A DNA stretch of 64,000 bases from Vibrio sp. S17_S38 (GTDB lineage Bacteria > Pseudomonadota > Gammaproteobacteria > Enterobacterales > Vibrionaceae): assembly GCF_014694375.1 (NCBI RefSeq), contig NZ_JAAUWW010000011.1:1-64000 (forward strand), written 5' to 3'. The notes below the pieces were generated by a model. It worked only from the letters and a program-made list of their open reading frames with translations, ran no database searches and was not told the origin of the DNA. Below are positions 54,328 to 63,600 of the stretch, piece by piece. A program made the translations under genes and the position numbers. Position 1 is the stretch's first letter. Each line of letters begins with the position of its first letter.

Positions 54328-55245
54328 ATGGAAGCCTCAAGATACAAAAGTATCCTGTCACGAGGAGGGTTGCTTAGTGCAATTCTACTTATGTCTGGAT
54401 GCAGTTCTGCTTTGCTTGATCCTAAAGGAATTATAGGCATTCAGGAAAAAGAACTGATCATTACCGCATTACTTTTAATGTTGGTAGTTGTTATCCCTGT
54501 AATATTGATGACGGTATACTTTTCATACAAGTATAGAACATCTAATACAGAAGAAAAGTACGAACCTGAATGGGCTCATTCTACCAAAATTGAAATCGTG
54601 GTGTGGGCGGTTCCCATTATTATTATTGCAATTTTGGGTACGATCACATGGCGTAGTACGCACGAACTTGAGCAATCAAAACCTCTTGTTAGCGATGTGA
54701 CACCAATGACAATCGAAGTGGTATCACTTGATTGGAAGTGGTTGTTTATCTACCCAGAACAGCATATTGCTACCGTCAATTATGTCGCTTTTCCGAAAGA
54801 TGTCCCTGTGCAGTTTAAAATTACTTCTGACAACATCATGAACTCCTTTTTTATTCCTCGTTTAGGCAGCCAAATTTATGCGATGCCAGGCATGATGACT
54901 CAAGTTCATTTGATTGCCAACGAAGCTAATGATTATAAAGGCATCTCTGCTAGTTATAGTGGTGGTGGATTCTCTGGCATGAAGTTTACAGCACATGTTA
55001 CCGAGACTCGTGATGACTTTAATCAGTGGGTTCAAAGTGTTAAAGAAAAAGATGGCGCATTGACCATGCATGATTTTAGTGATTACCAAGCATTAGCTAA
55101 GCCTAGTGAAAATGTACCGGTAACTTACTATTCACAGGTTCCAGAACATTTGTTTGCCGATGTGGTGAAACAATATAAGGGCGCTTTGAATTCCCATGAA
55201 AATGGAATGGATGAGATGCACCACACGGATATGGCAAAAGATTAA
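54328..55245 (+). CDS. cyoA: Cytochrome bo3 ubiquinol oxidase subunit II CyoA
   Basis: Subunit II lipoprotein of the quinol oxidase, 305 residues. The signal peptide ends in lipobox LMSGC with C25. Two membrane helices follow (about 40-65 and 80-105), then a periplasmic cupredoxin-like domain (about 125-280) with [14 protein letters not shown] and [22 protein letters not shown]. It lacks the CuA cysteines of cytochrome c oxidases, as expected for a quinol oxidase. ATG 54328 is chosen over a start 12 codons upstream because signal sequences of the family start close to the hydrophobic core. Confidence 0.95.
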   Translation: MEASRYKSILSRGGLLSAILLMSGCSSALLDPKGIIGIQEKELIITALLLMLVVVIPVILMTVYFSYKYRTSNTEEKYEPEWAHSTKIEIVVWAVPIIIIAILGTITWRSTHELEQSKPLVSDVTPMTIEVVSLDWKWLFIYPEQHIATVNYVAFPKDVPVQFKITSDNIMNSFFIPRLGSQIYAMPGMMTQVHLIANEANDYKGISASYSGGGFSGMKFTAHVTETRDDFNQWVQSVKEKDGALTMHDFSDYQALAKPSENVPVTYYSQVPEHLFADVVKQYKGALNSHENGMDEMHHTDMAKD

Positions 55246-55259
55246 GGGCAGGAAAGAGT

Positions 55260-57296
55260 ATGTTTGGAAGACTTTCACTCGATAGTATCCCGTACCACGA
55301 ACCAATTCTCGTGGTAACTATGGCTGTTATTGCCATTGTTGGGCTTGCTGTTGTTTCCGCCATTACCTATTACGGTAAGTGGCAATATTTATGGTCGGAG
55401 TGGTTCACTTCGGTTGACCATAAAAAAATTGGTTTCATGTATATCGCTGTTGCAATGATCATGTTGGTTCGTGGTTTCTCTGATGCGATCATGATGCGTA
55501 GTCAACAGCTACTATCATCGGCTGGTGATGCCGGTTACTTACCGCCTGAGCATTACGACCAGATCTTTAGTGCTCACGGCGTGATCATGATTTTCTTTGT
55601 CGCAATGCCTCTTATCATTGGTTTAATGAACATTGCAGTACCATTGCAAATCGGCGCACGTGATGTGGCATTCCCATACTTAAATAACCTTAGCTTTTGG
55701 TTGTTTGTTGTTGGGGTTATTTTAACGAATGTCTCTTTGGGTGTGGGTGAATTTGCTCGTACTGGTTGGCTTGCTTATCCTCCATTGTCTGGAATTAAGG
55801 CTAGCCCAGGAACCGGTGTTGATTATTGGATTTGGGCACTACAGCTCTCTGGTATCGGAACCACGCTTTCTGGTGTGAACTTCTTCGTTACTATTATGCG
55901 TATGCGCACGCCATCGATGACTATGATGAAAATGCCAGTTTTTACTTGGGCTTCATTATGCGCAAACGTATTGATCATTATTTCGTTCCCAATTCTGACA
56001 GTGACTATTGCTTTATTAACGCTTGATCGTTACCTCGGCACCCATTTCTTTACTAATGATATGGGCGGCAACATGATGATGTACGTCAATCTGATTTGGG
56101 CGTGGGGACATCCTGAAGTTTACATCTTGATTTTACCTGTATTCGGTGTTTATTCAGAAGTTGTGGCAACCTTCTCTCGCAAGAAACTATTTGGTTACAC
56201 ATCATTAGTATGGGCAACCGTTGTTATTACTATTCTTGCTTTCGTTGTATGGCTACATCACTTCTTTACCATGGGGTCAGGTGCTAACGTTAATGCCTTC
56301 TTTGGTATTGCGACCATGATTATCTCTATCCCTACAGGGGTTAAGATCTTTAACTGGCTCTTCACCATGTACCGTGGGCGTGTTGAATTTACGTCACCAA
56401 TGTTATGGATGATTGGTTTCTTAATCACCTTTACTGTTGGCGGTATGACTGGCGTGCTTCTAGCTGTGCCTGGGGCTGACTTTGTATTGCATAACAGTGT
56501 GTTCTTAATAGCCCACTTCCATAACGTTATTATTGGTGGTGTGGTATTTGGTTGCTTTGCTGGTGTGACTTACTGGTTCCCTAAAGCGACAGGTTTCATG
56601 CTGAATGAAACATGGGGTAAACGTGCATTCTGGTGTTGGATTATCGGCTTCTTATTTGCCTTTATTCCTTTATACGCGCTTGGTTTTATGGGGATGACTC
56701 GTCGTTTAAGCCAAGGCATTGATCCTGAATACTTCCCACTCCTTGCAGTTGCAGCGTTTGGTACTTTCATCATTTTCTGTGGTGTGGCGTGTCAAGCAAT
56801 TCAGTTCATCGTGAGTATTCGTGATCGCGAACAAAACGTGGATTTAACTGGTGACCCATGGGGCGGACGTACGCTTGAATGGTCAACATCATCACCACCG
56901 CCATTCTATAACTTTGCTAAAATCCCGAAAGGCGATGAAATTGATGCATTTTGGTACCAAAAGCAACGTGGAGAAGCAGGTGTTGAGGCTACATTGGCAG
57001 CAGCTGAAGACTACTCTCCAATTCATATGCCGAAAAATACAGCGACAGGGATGTATATCTCAGGGTTCGCGTTGATTTTTGGTTTCTCAATGATCTGGTA
57101 TATCTGGTGGCTTGCGGCTATTGGTTTCGTGGGCGTTATTGTCAGCGTTATTACCCATAGCTTTAATGAAGATCGTGATTACTACGTTACGGTTGAAGAA
57201 ATTAAAGCCGTAGAAGATGCGCATAAAGAAAATTTGCGTAAATCAAAACAACAAGCAAACATTGATACCGATGTGGAGGTTGATTATGCACGCTAA
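55260..57296 (+). CDS. cyoB: Cytochrome bo3 ubiquinol oxidase subunit I CyoB
   Basis: Catalytic proton-pumping subunit of 678 residues that oxidises ubiquinol and reduces oxygen to water. Haem and CuB ligands are seen in [25 protein letters not shown] (His-Tyr cross-link region), WLHHFFTM and [11 protein letters not shown]. About fifteen membrane helices are predicted from hydrophobicity. It follows cyoA by 14 bp. Its 3' end overlaps the cyoC start by 11 bp. Confidence 0.98.
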   Translation: MFGRLSLDSIPYHEPILVVTMAVIAIVGLAVVSAITYYGKWQYLWSEWFTSVDHKKIGFMYIAVAMIMLVRGFSDAIMMRSQQLLSSAGDAGYLPPEHYDQIFSAHGVIMIFFVAMPLIIGLMNIAVPLQIGARDVAFPYLNNLSFWLFVVGVILTNVSLGVGEFARTGWLAYPPLSGIKASPGTGVDYWIWALQLSGIGTTLSGVNFFVTIMRMRTPSMTMMKMPVFTWASLCANVLIIISFPILTVTIALLTLDRYLGTHFFTNDMGGNMMMYVNLIWAWGHPEVYILILPVFGVYSEVVATFSRKKLFGYTSLVWATVVITILAFVVWLHHFFTMGSGANVNAFFGIATMIISIPTGVKIFNWLFTMYRGRVEFTSPMLWMIGFLITFTVGGMTGVLLAVPGADFVLHNSVFLIAHFHNVIIGGVVFGCFAGVTYWFPKATGFMLNETWGKRAFWCWIIGFLFAFIPLYALGFMGMTRRLSQGIDPEYFPLLAVAAFGTFIIFCGVACQAIQFIVSIRDREQNVDLTGDPWGGRTLEWSTSSPPPFYNFAKIPKGDEIDAFWYQKQRGEAGVEATLAAAEDYSPIHMPKNTATGMYISGFALIFGFSMIWYIWWLAAIGFVGVIVSVITHSFNEDRDYYVTVEEIKAVEDAHKENLRKSKQQANIDTDVEVDYAR

Positions 57297-57894
57297 TCCT
57301 GCTGTTGAGCATGGGCATGATGACCACGATCATCACGATGCTAATGAGATGAAGCAATATGGCTTCTGGATTTACTTGATGAGCGATTGCATCTTATTTG
57401 GCACTTTATTTGCCACTTATGCAGTCCTTATGAATGCCACAGCTGGTGGGCCATCAGGTAAAGACATTTTTGATGTACCATTTGTTTTTGTCGAAACCAT
57501 GTTGCTACTATTAAGTAGTATTACATTTGGTTTTGGCATCATTGCGATGAAACGTGAAGATGTTGCAGGGCTAAAACGTTGGTTACTGATCACCGCATTA
57601 TTGGGCTTAGGCTTTATTGCGATGGAAGTGTATGAATTTCATCATTTAATTGAAGAAGGCTTTGGTCCTCAGCGCAGTGCGTTTTTATCTGCTTTCTTTA
57701 CTTTAGTTGCTACTCACGGTTTACACGTGACGTTTGGTTTAATTTGGTTGACGGTTTGTTATATCCAATTAAATTCAAAAGGCCTGAATGACTTGATGAA
57801 AGGGCGTTTTTATTGCCTTAGCTTATTTTGGCACTTCTTAGATATCGTGTGGATTTGTGTTTTCACTATCGTTTATTTATTGGGAGTGATCTAA
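57286..57894 (+). CDS. cyoC: Cytochrome bo3 ubiquinol oxidase subunit III CyoC
   Basis: Membrane subunit III, 202 residues and five helices, with a His/Asp-rich N-terminus ([14 protein letters not shown]). Family blocks are [26 protein letters not shown] and [16 protein letters not shown]. The ATG at 57286 follows TGGAGG and lies inside the end of cyoB. Its stop overlaps the cyoD start in TAATG. Confidence 0.97.
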   Translation: MHANPAVEHGHDDHDHHDANEMKQYGFWIYLMSDCILFGTLFATYAVLMNATAGGPSGKDIFDVPFVFVETMLLLLSSITFGFGIIAMKREDVAGLKRWLLITALLGLGFIAMEVYEFHHLIEEGFGPQRSAFLSAFFTLVATHGLHVTFGLIWLTVCYIQLNSKGLNDLMKGRFYCLSLFWHFLDIVWICVFTIVYLLGVI

Positions 57895-58226
57895 TGTCAA
57901 ATCAATCAACATCTCCAAGTAATGGTCATGAAGATTCAGGTGCTAAAGGTTATATCACAGGTTTTATTGCCTCACTGATTTTAACCATCATTCCTTTTTA
58001 CTTTGCTTACACTGGTGCGTTATCACGTGAGGCCACGATTGCTGTTTTAATTATTTCAGCAGTGGTCCAACTAGTGGTTCACCTGTTCTACTTCCTACAT
58101 TTGGATAGTTCAGAAAAAGGTCGCTTTAACATTATGTCATTTGTGTTTACTGCAATCATTGTGTTTATTGTAATCGCAGGGTCTATTTGGATCATGTGGA
58201 ACCTTAACCACAATATGATGATGTAA
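57894..58226 (+). CDS. cyoD: Cytochrome bo3 ubiquinol oxidase subunit IV CyoD
   Basis: Small subunit IV of 110 residues with three membrane helices. KGYITGFIASLILTIIPFYFAYTG and VQLVVHLFYFLHLDSSEKGRFN match the family. The start ATG 57894 shares a base with the cyoC stop; an upstream in-frame extension lies within cyoC and is rejected. Confidence 0.97.
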   Translation: MSNQSTSPSNGHEDSGAKGYITGFIASLILTIIPFYFAYTGALSREATIAVLIISAVVQLVVHLFYFLHLDSSEKGRFNIMSFVFTAIIVFIVIAGSIWIMWNLNHNMMM

Positions 58227-58235
58227 GGCATAATC

Positions 58236-59108
58236 ATGTTTAAAGAATACGTATCACTTACCAAACCTGGCATTATCATGGGTAATCTGATTTCTGTTTT
58301 AGCTGGCTATTTTCTGGCCGCTAAATCAGAGTCGGTAACCTTGTCATTGCTTGTTTACACTATGTTGGGTGTGGCTTTAGTGATTGCATCGGGTTGTGTC
58401 GTGAACAATATTTTTGACCGAGATATTGATGCTAAAATGTCTCGTACTCAAAATCGCGCCATTGTGCGAGGATCAATTAATATTGATCGTGCCTTCTTGT
58501 TTGCGATTGTCATGTTACTTGTTGGTACTGGGCTGCTCTATAAAATGACTAATCCATTATCGGCAGTAGTTGTGTTACTTGGTTATGTCTTTTACGTGTT
58601 CTTTTACACTATGTGGTACAAACGCACCTCGATATACGGCACGCTTGTCGGCAGTGTATCAGGAGCGATTCCACCTTTAGTCGGCTACTTAGCTGTAACC
58701 AATTACATCAGTTTGGAGGCGGTATTGCTATTCAGCTTGTTCTGTTTATGGCAAATGCCGCATTCGTACGCGATTGCTATGTTTAGAATGCAAGACTATG
58801 AACAAGCTGAAATTCCAGTGCTACCTGTTGTTAAAGGTATCCACAAAGCGCGTCAACATATGATGGCTTATGTGGTTGCTTTTTCTGTAGTCGCATTTGG
58901 GCTTTATGCTTTTGGACATACTGGATATGAGTATTTGGCTGTAGCGGCAATTTCTTGCTATGGCTGGTCTAAAGTAACCTTTAGAAGTATGGATGAATCC
59001 AATTATATTCAATGGTCTAAGTCTGTATTTAAAGTCTCATTGCTGGTGGTTACTGCATTTAGTGCTGTCTTAGGGGTGGAATTACTACCCTTAAGTGTTA
59101 CATTTTAA
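58236..59108 (+). CDS. cyoE: Protohaem IX farnesyltransferase CyoE
   Basis: UbiA-family membrane prenyltransferase of 290 residues that makes haem O for the oxidase. The first Asp-rich motif is NNIFDRDIDAKMSRTQNR (about 70-87), and the second cluster is in MFRMQDYEQAEIPVLPV. The start follows AAGGCATAATC, 9 bp after cyoD. It ends the operon, in the same order as in E. coli. Confidence 0.97.
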   Translation: MFKEYVSLTKPGIIMGNLISVLAGYFLAAKSESVTLSLLVYTMLGVALVIASGCVVNNIFDRDIDAKMSRTQNRAIVRGSINIDRAFLFAIVMLLVGTGLLYKMTNPLSAVVVLLGYVFYVFFYTMWYKRTSIYGTLVGSVSGAIPPLVGYLAVTNYISLEAVLLFSLFCLWQMPHSYAIAMFRMQDYEQAEIPVLPVVKGIHKARQHMMAYVVAFSVVAFGLYAFGHTGYEYLAVAAISCYGWSKVTFRSMDESNYIQWSKSVFKVSLLVVTAFSAVLGVELLPLSVTF

Positions 59109-59113
59109 GAACA

Positions 59114-59163
59114 TTACCGTTACCGTAATTTTACATTTCAATAATAGCGGTATTGTTTTTTTT
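59114..59163 (+). terminator. Terminator of the cyo operon
   Basis: TACCGTTA (59115-59122) pairs with TAGCGGTA (59145-59152), with one G:U pair and a 22-nt loop, and is followed by TTG and a run of T to 59163. It begins 6 bp after the cyoE stop. Confidence 0.6.
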
Positions 59164-59363
59164 GAATGTAAGCATAATAAACGAATGTAATTAATTATGC
59201 TTATTTGTGATTTTAGGTTTATCTAAGATTGATAAATTCTAAGCCCACAACAGAACACAAAACCACATCGCTGAGTTCACGCTTTAGACTGTTCTCAATT
59301 GGAATAGTGATGTTCTTCCTGTGTAAATCTAGCGTTACCTCCAAGTTTGCTAGGAAAAAATAA

Positions 59364-59397
59364 AAACACCAAGCCTCCCCAGCTTGGTGTTTTTTTA
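59364..59397. terminator. Strong terminator between cyoE and the dioxygenase gene
   Basis: AAACACCAAGC at 59364-59374 pairs perfectly with GCTTGGTGTTT at 59382-59392 across a 7-nt loop. A T-run follows on the plus strand and an A-rich stretch precedes it. No known gene ends just before it: cyoE has its own terminator over 200 bp upstream. It may therefore end an unannotated small RNA. Confidence 0.8.
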
Positions 59398-59529
59398 TGT
59401 ATCAACTTAGATAAATTTATCTCGCTTATATTCCTTTTTAACTTACACTTCGACTCTTGTTCTGACCTCTTTAGTTCTTTCTATTTCATAGGGAGGGAGA
59501 GGCAGCGTATGTTTTTTGAAAGGATAAAA

Positions 59530-60201
59530 ATGAGCGTTGTTTTAGCTGAAGAAATAGCTTTTTCTTGCCCTGAAATTGAACCATTGTTTGAATTGATGGC
59601 GGATAACTTAGCCTCTCAAGGTTATAGTATTCACCTTAATGGACTAAATCAGAGCCTATTAGCTTCATTGTATGATCATATCCAAACTATGCCTGCCGAT
59701 AAATTTAAGCGTGCAGGAATAGGCCGAGAAGATAATTTAATATTGAATAAGTCTGTTCGTACCGACCACGTATGTTGGATTGATGGTGAAAGTGAAGCGG
59801 GGAAGGCATGGCTTAGCTGGACTAGTTCTTTACAGCGTTATCTCAATCGAAGCCTCTTTTTAGGGCTATTTTCTTTTGAGAGTCATTTTGCTCATTACTC
59901 GGCAGGGGATTTTTATAAAACGCATAAGGATGCTTTTAAAGGAGAAGCTAACCGTATCTTGAGTATTGTTGTTTATCTCAATCCTGATTGGAAACATATT
60001 GATGGCGGTGAGTTAGTCTTGTATCAGGAGCAAACTCAAGTAGAGATTCTTAGGGTTGCACCTAGCTTTGGAACGGTTGTCGCTTTTTTGAGTGAGGATT
60101 TTCCACATGAAGTTCTACCCGCAACCCGCGATAGATACTCGATTGCAGGTTGGTTTCGAGTGAATAGTTCTGCAGGTGATAAAGTCGATCCACCAAGATA
60201 A
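59530..60201 (+). CDS. 2-oxoglutarate/Fe(II)-dependent dioxygenase (prolyl 4-hydroxylase type)
   Basis: Protein of 223 residues with a double-stranded beta-helix core. Iron ligands are H132 and D134 (YKTHKDAF) and H193 (FPHEVLP); R202 in RDRYSIAGWFRV is the likely 2-oxoglutarate contact. The segment FSFESHFAHYSAGDFYKTHKD and VVYLNPDW...GGELVLY fit P4Hc-domain oxygenases. The substrate is unknown. The start ATG 59530 has AAAGGA six bases before it; ATG 59509 (adding MFFERIK) follows a GGGAGGGAGAGG stretch and is nearly as good. It is a single gene with no linked partner. Confidence 0.85.
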   Translation: MSVVLAEEIAFSCPEIEPLFELMADNLASQGYSIHLNGLNQSLLASLYDHIQTMPADKFKRAGIGREDNLILNKSVRTDHVCWIDGESEAGKAWLSWTSSLQRYLNRSLFLGLFSFESHFAHYSAGDFYKTHKDAFKGEANRILSIVVYLNPDWKHIDGGELVLYQEQTQVEILRVAPSFGTVVAFLSEDFPHEVLPATRDRYSIAGWFRVNSSAGDKVDPPR

Positions 60202-60231
60202 ATTCAAAATGGCGCACTTTGTATTCTAAAA

Positions 60232-60262
60232 TAAAAACGAGCTCAAAATTGAACTCGTTTTT
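60232..60262. terminator. Bidirectional terminator between the dioxygenase gene and ahpF
   Basis: TAAAAACGAG pairs with CTCGTTTTTA and the stem extends inward with one mismatch. It has T-rich flanks in both directions, lies 30 bp past the dioxygenase stop and about 50 bp past the ahpF stop on the minus strand. Confidence 0.8.
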
Positions 60263-60310
60263 ATTGTTTACAGGGTAAAACTCGCTATTTTAACTTGTAG
60301 GATTATTAAA

Positions 60311-61879
60311 TTATCCGTTTTGTCTAATTAAATAGTCAAATGCACTTAAGCTTGCTTTTGCCCCGTCTCCCATCGCAATGATGATCTGTTTGTATGGAAC
60401 GGTAGTTGCATCTCCCGCAGCAAATACACCTGGCATACTGGTTTCTCCACGGTCATTGACGATGATTTCACCTCGAGGTGATAGCTCGACTTCTGAGCCT
60501 TTTAACCATTCAGTATTCGGCACAAGACCAATTTGAACAAAAATACCAGAGAGTTCGACTTCTTTGATTTGATCAGTATTACGATCTTTGTATTTTAGGC
60601 TGGTTACTCGCTTCCCATCACCCATCACTTCCGTAGTTTGAGCCATGGTAATAATGTCGATATTTGGCAGTGAATTCGCTTTATTGATCAGGACTTGATC
60701 GGCGCGCAATACCTCTGCAAATTCAAGAACCGTGACATGCTCAACAAGGCCAGCTAAGTCGATAGCGGCTTCAATTCCAGAATTACCACCACCGATAACA
60801 GCAGTTCTTTTTCCTTTAAATAATGGTCCGTCACAGTGTGGGCAGTAAGCGACGCCTTTATTACGATACTCTTGCTCACCAGGAACGTTCATTTCACGCC
60901 AGCGTGCACCAGGGCTTAAAATGATACTTTTACTTTTTAGATTTGCGCCACTTTCAAGATCAATATGGATGTAACCATCTTCAGTGTAAGGCTTGCCCAT
61001 TATCTTATTGGCTTGCTGTTCCGTTATTACATCAACATCATATTCTTTCAGATGTTCAGCTAGATCTGTTGCCAATTTAGGACCTTCGGTACGCTTTACT
61101 GAGATAAAGTTTTCTATCGCCATCGTATCCATCACTTGCCCGCCGAAACGTTTAGCGACAATACCAGTACGAATACCTTTACGGGCTGCATATAATGCTG
61201 CTGCGCTACCACCAGGTCCACCACCTACGACTAAAACATCGTATGGATCCTTTTCATTCAAGCTAGCGGTGGCTTTTTCTGATGCACCATCATCTACTTT
61301 GGCTAAGATTTCGTTAAGCGTCATACGTCCTTGGCCAAAAAGCTCGCCATTTACAAAAACACTCGGTACGGCCATGATATCTCGATGCTTTAATTCATCT
61401 TGAAATAGAGCTCCATCTATCATGGTAGTGCGAATATTAGGATTAATAGCAGACATCATATTAAAGGCTTGCACAACGTCTGGACAGTTTTGGCAAGACA
61501 GAGAAATGAAGACTTCAACATCGAGTTTTTTATCCAATTGAGCGATTTGCTCTATGGTGTCAGAATCCAGTTTGATCGGATGGCCACCAGAATGCAGCAG
61601 TGCTAACACAAGGGAAGTAAACTCGTGTCCCATAGGCAATCCCGCAAAGCGAAGTTGTGTTTCTTTCTGTTGATTTATGACTGTCATAACCGGTTTACGA
61701 TCACTGGCGCTATCATCACGTATTACCGTAATGAATCTACTTAGGTCAGCAATTTCATTGGCTAAAGAAAGAATATCCTGCGCAGCTTTACTTTCATCTA
61801 GGCTAACCACTAACTGGATATCATGTTTTACATTTGTTAAATATTGTTCTAATTGTTGTTTGATCGCTTGTTCAAGCAT
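60311..61879 (-). CDS. ahpF: Alkyl hydroperoxide reductase flavoprotein subunit AhpF
   Basis: NADH-dependent disulfide reductase of 522 residues that regenerates AhpC. The N-terminal thioredoxin-fold pair has CQNC ([10 protein letters not shown], about residue 130). The FAD-binding motif is [18 protein letters not shown], the redox-active disulfide is CPHC in [14 protein letters not shown], the NADH site is [15 protein letters not shown], and the second FAD motif is [15 protein letters not shown]. It lies 185 bp downstream of ahpC with a hairpin between. Confidence 0.98.
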   Translation of the reverse strand: MLEQAIKQQLEQYLTNVKHDIQLVVSLDESKAAQDILSLANEIADLSRFITVIRDDSASDRKPVMTVINQQKETQLRFAGLPMGHEFTSLVLALLHSGGHPIKLDSDTIEQIAQLDKKLDVEVFISLSCQNCPDVVQAFNMMSAINPNIRTTMIDGALFQDELKHRDIMAVPSVFVNGELFGQGRMTLNEILAKVDDGASEKATASLNEKDPYDVLVVGGGPGGSAAALYAARKGIRTGIVAKRFGGQVMDTMAIENFISVKRTEGPKLATDLAEHLKEYDVDVITEQQANKIMGKPYTEDGYIHIDLESGANLKSKSIILSPGARWREMNVPGEQEYRNKGVAYCPHCDGPLFKGKRTAVIGGGNSGIEAAIDLAGLVEHVTVLEFAEVLRADQVLINKANSLPNIDIITMAQTTEVMGDGKRVTSLKYKDRNTDQIKEVELSGIFVQIGLVPNTEWLKGSEVELSPRGEIIVNDRGETSMPGVFAAGDATTVPYKQIIIAMGDGAKASLSAFDYLIRQNG

Positions 61880-61952
61880 GGTATGACACCTTCATTTTTG
61901 AATTTGAGTGGTTACTCTGGATGAAATTTAAAATAAGAATGTGAAGTAGAGG

Positions 61953-62005
61953 GAGAGCTAGCCGGCCATATAGATCGTCAGAGGTAATACAGCTGACCAG
62001 CTCTC
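61953..62005 (-). other. Hairpin in the ahpC-ahpF spacer
   Basis: GAGAGCTAG (61953-61961) and CCAGCTCTC (61997-62005) can pair over 7-8 bp around a 35-nt loop. Such structures between ahpC and ahpF may reduce read-through or stabilise ahpC mRNA, so that more AhpC than AhpF is made. This is inference. Confidence 0.35.
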
Positions 62006-62064
62006 AATTATTAGTTAATAAGCACCTTCCATTAAGTTGGTATGTTATTAACGGATGCTAATGA

Positions 62065-62622
62065 TTAAATCTTACCAACAAGATCTAATGATGGAGCTAG
62101 AGTGGCTTCACCTTCTTTCCATTTTGCAGGACAAACTTCACCTGGGTGAGATGCAACATATTGCGCCGCTTTTACTTTACGAAGTAGATCTTCTGCATCA
62201 CGACCAATACCTTCAGCAGTAATTTCCATTGCTTGGATAGTGCCTTCTGGATCGATAAGGAAAGTTGCTCGATCTGCAAGGCCTTGACCCTCTCGCATAA
62301 CACCAAAGTTATTGGTAATGTTGCCAGTTTGGTCACCTAGCATGTAGTACTGAATTTTACCAATAGTGTCAGAGCTGTCATGCCAAGCTTTGTGGGTAAA
62401 ATGAGTATCGGTTGATACTGAATACACTTCTACGCCACGCTTTTGTAACTCTTCATAATGGTCAGCAAGGTCACCAAGTTCTGTAGGACATACAAATGTA
62501 AAATCGGCTGGGTAGAAGAAAAATACAGCCCACTTACCTAATACATCTTTTTCTGAAACCTCAATAAACTCGCCGTTTTTGAATGCTGTCGCGTTGAATG
62601 GTTTGATTTGAGTGTTAATCAT
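62065..62622 (-). CDS. ahpC: Alkyl hydroperoxide reductase peroxiredoxin AhpC
   Basis: Typical 2-Cys peroxiredoxin of 185 residues, the major scavenger of low-level peroxide in many enterobacteria. The peroxidatic cysteine is C45 ([10 protein letters not shown]) and the resolving cysteine is C164 (GEVCPAKW). The sequence [22 protein letters not shown] is AhpC-specific and separates it from the Prx at 12.9 kb. It is the first gene of ahpCF, probably OxyR-activated. Confidence 0.98.
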   Translation of the reverse strand: MINTQIKPFNATAFKNGEFIEVSEKDVLGKWAVFFFYPADFTFVCPTELGDLADHYEELQKRGVEVYSVSTDTHFTHKAWHDSSDTIGKIQYYMLGDQTGNITNNFGVMREGQGLADRATFLIDPEGTIQAMEITAEGIGRDAEDLLRKVKAAQYVASHPGEVCPAKWKEGEATLAPSLDLVGKI

Positions 62623-62759
62623 AATATTTACTTTCCTATGTTGGATTGAAGTTTTAACTAATTGCTAAATTCTGCTGGCACAGTCTGTTTTATATTCTCA
62701 GCTCTGCCTCGTTTCTTGCTTACGGGGAGTATATTCACATTCTTTGGTTGATTAATAAA

Positions 62760-62796
62760 ATAGATTGTTCTTATTGTATTGATAGGTTTTGGCTAT
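62760..62796 (-). promoter_or_regulatory. OxyR binding site upstream of ahpC
   Basis: The OxyR consensus is four tetramers, ATAG-N7-CTAT-N7-ATAG-N7-CTAT. Here ATAG is at 62760, TTAT at 62771, ATAG at 62782 and CTAT at 62793, all at exact 7-bp spacings, so 15 of 16 bases match. It lies about 140 bp upstream of ahpC. The oxyR gene at 13.7 kb supplies the regulator. Confidence 0.85.
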
Positions 62797-62895
62797 TTAT
62801 TGGGTTTTTATCAGTCGAAGTGTTTTTCTGTAGTGAGTCTGAAATTGAAATGAGTTTTGGGAAAAGGTGAGTTTGAAAAGATATGGACATTTAAC

Positions 62896-62910
62896 TCGGA
62901 CGCGGGTTCA
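62896..62910 (+). repeat. Inverted 15-bp copy of the tmRNA T-arm region
   Basis: TCGGACGCGGGTTCA is identical to the stretch of ssrA near its 3' end, but lies on the opposite strand (the ssrA copy, read on plus, is at 63083-63097). After it the sequence diverges (GCTGACGCCAGC). The 3' end of ssrA is a common integration target, so this may be a rearranged attachment remnant. Confidence 0.55.
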
Positions 62911-63019
62911 GCTGACGCCAGCGCATTCAAGCTATATGTGAGAAATGAGAGAGGTAGTGTTAATGATGAATGCAGGATATTCATGTATAGCAATCGATAG
63001 TGAATATATACATAAAAAC

Positions 63020-63055
63020 AAAAATGCCACGACCTCATTGAGGTAGTGGCATTTT
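63020..63055 (-). terminator. Terminator of ssrA
   Basis: On the minus strand a two-part stem (AATGCCAC with GTGGCATT, and ACCTC with GAGGT, one mismatch between them and an ATT loop) is followed by a T-rich stretch (A-run at about 63016-63024 on plus). It lies just past the tmRNA 3' end. Confidence 0.85.
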
Positions 63056-63063
63056 TGTTAGAT

Positions 63064-63430
63064 TGGTGGAGCTGGCGGGATTTGAACCCGCGTCCGAAAA
63101 TCATTCACCGTTGGTACTACATGTTTAGTCGATCTTTAATTTCACCACCGACCTGCGAACCGACACGCTAGCTGATGGCTATCCTGAATTATTTTTAATG
63201 CTTTGTCTCTCAGGCTGGAGACGCCACACGAGTTCGTTTGGGTTTGACTCTCTGTTGTTCCCCGTCTTACAAACGGAAGCTAGGGCAGAAAGGCTCTCAG
63301 CAGGGTATTAAGCTGCTAGTGCGTAGTTTTCGTCGTTTGCGACTATTTTTTTGCGGCTTTTTACGTGGCAAACCGCCCCACGACATGCACCTAAGACTTC
63401 AAAATTCCCGTCGAATCCTAAATCAGCCCC
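63064..63430 (-). ncRNA. ssrA: Transfer-messenger RNA (tmRNA)
   Basis: A 367-nt RNA that rescues stalled ribosomes by trans-translation with SmpB. The 5' end GGGGCTG pairs with CAGCTCC before the encoded 3' CCA, forming the alanine-type acceptor stem. The T-arm GGACGCGGGTTCAAATCCCGCC is intact. The tag reading frame (63340-63308) encodes ANDENYALAA followed by TAA, identical to the E. coli tag. It is followed by a terminator and preceded by smpB on the same strand. Confidence 0.97.
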
Positions 63431-63600
63431 AAGTTTTCCGTTTGAATTATTTTGAACTACTCATCAAAAGATCAAACCAACGCTATTAACGCTGTGTATA
63501 TAACTTAACGCGCATAGTAACATAAAACTTTTAAGAGTCTAGTGACTAAAGATTAAGTGGTTAACAATACAACACTTTTGCATCGTACTGTTTGGGTTGC

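Noticed and set aside
62811..63104. Open frame of 97 codons on the minus strand spanning the 3' end of ssrA
   Set aside because: It overlaps the tmRNA and its terminator, has no ribosome binding site and no recognisable domain.
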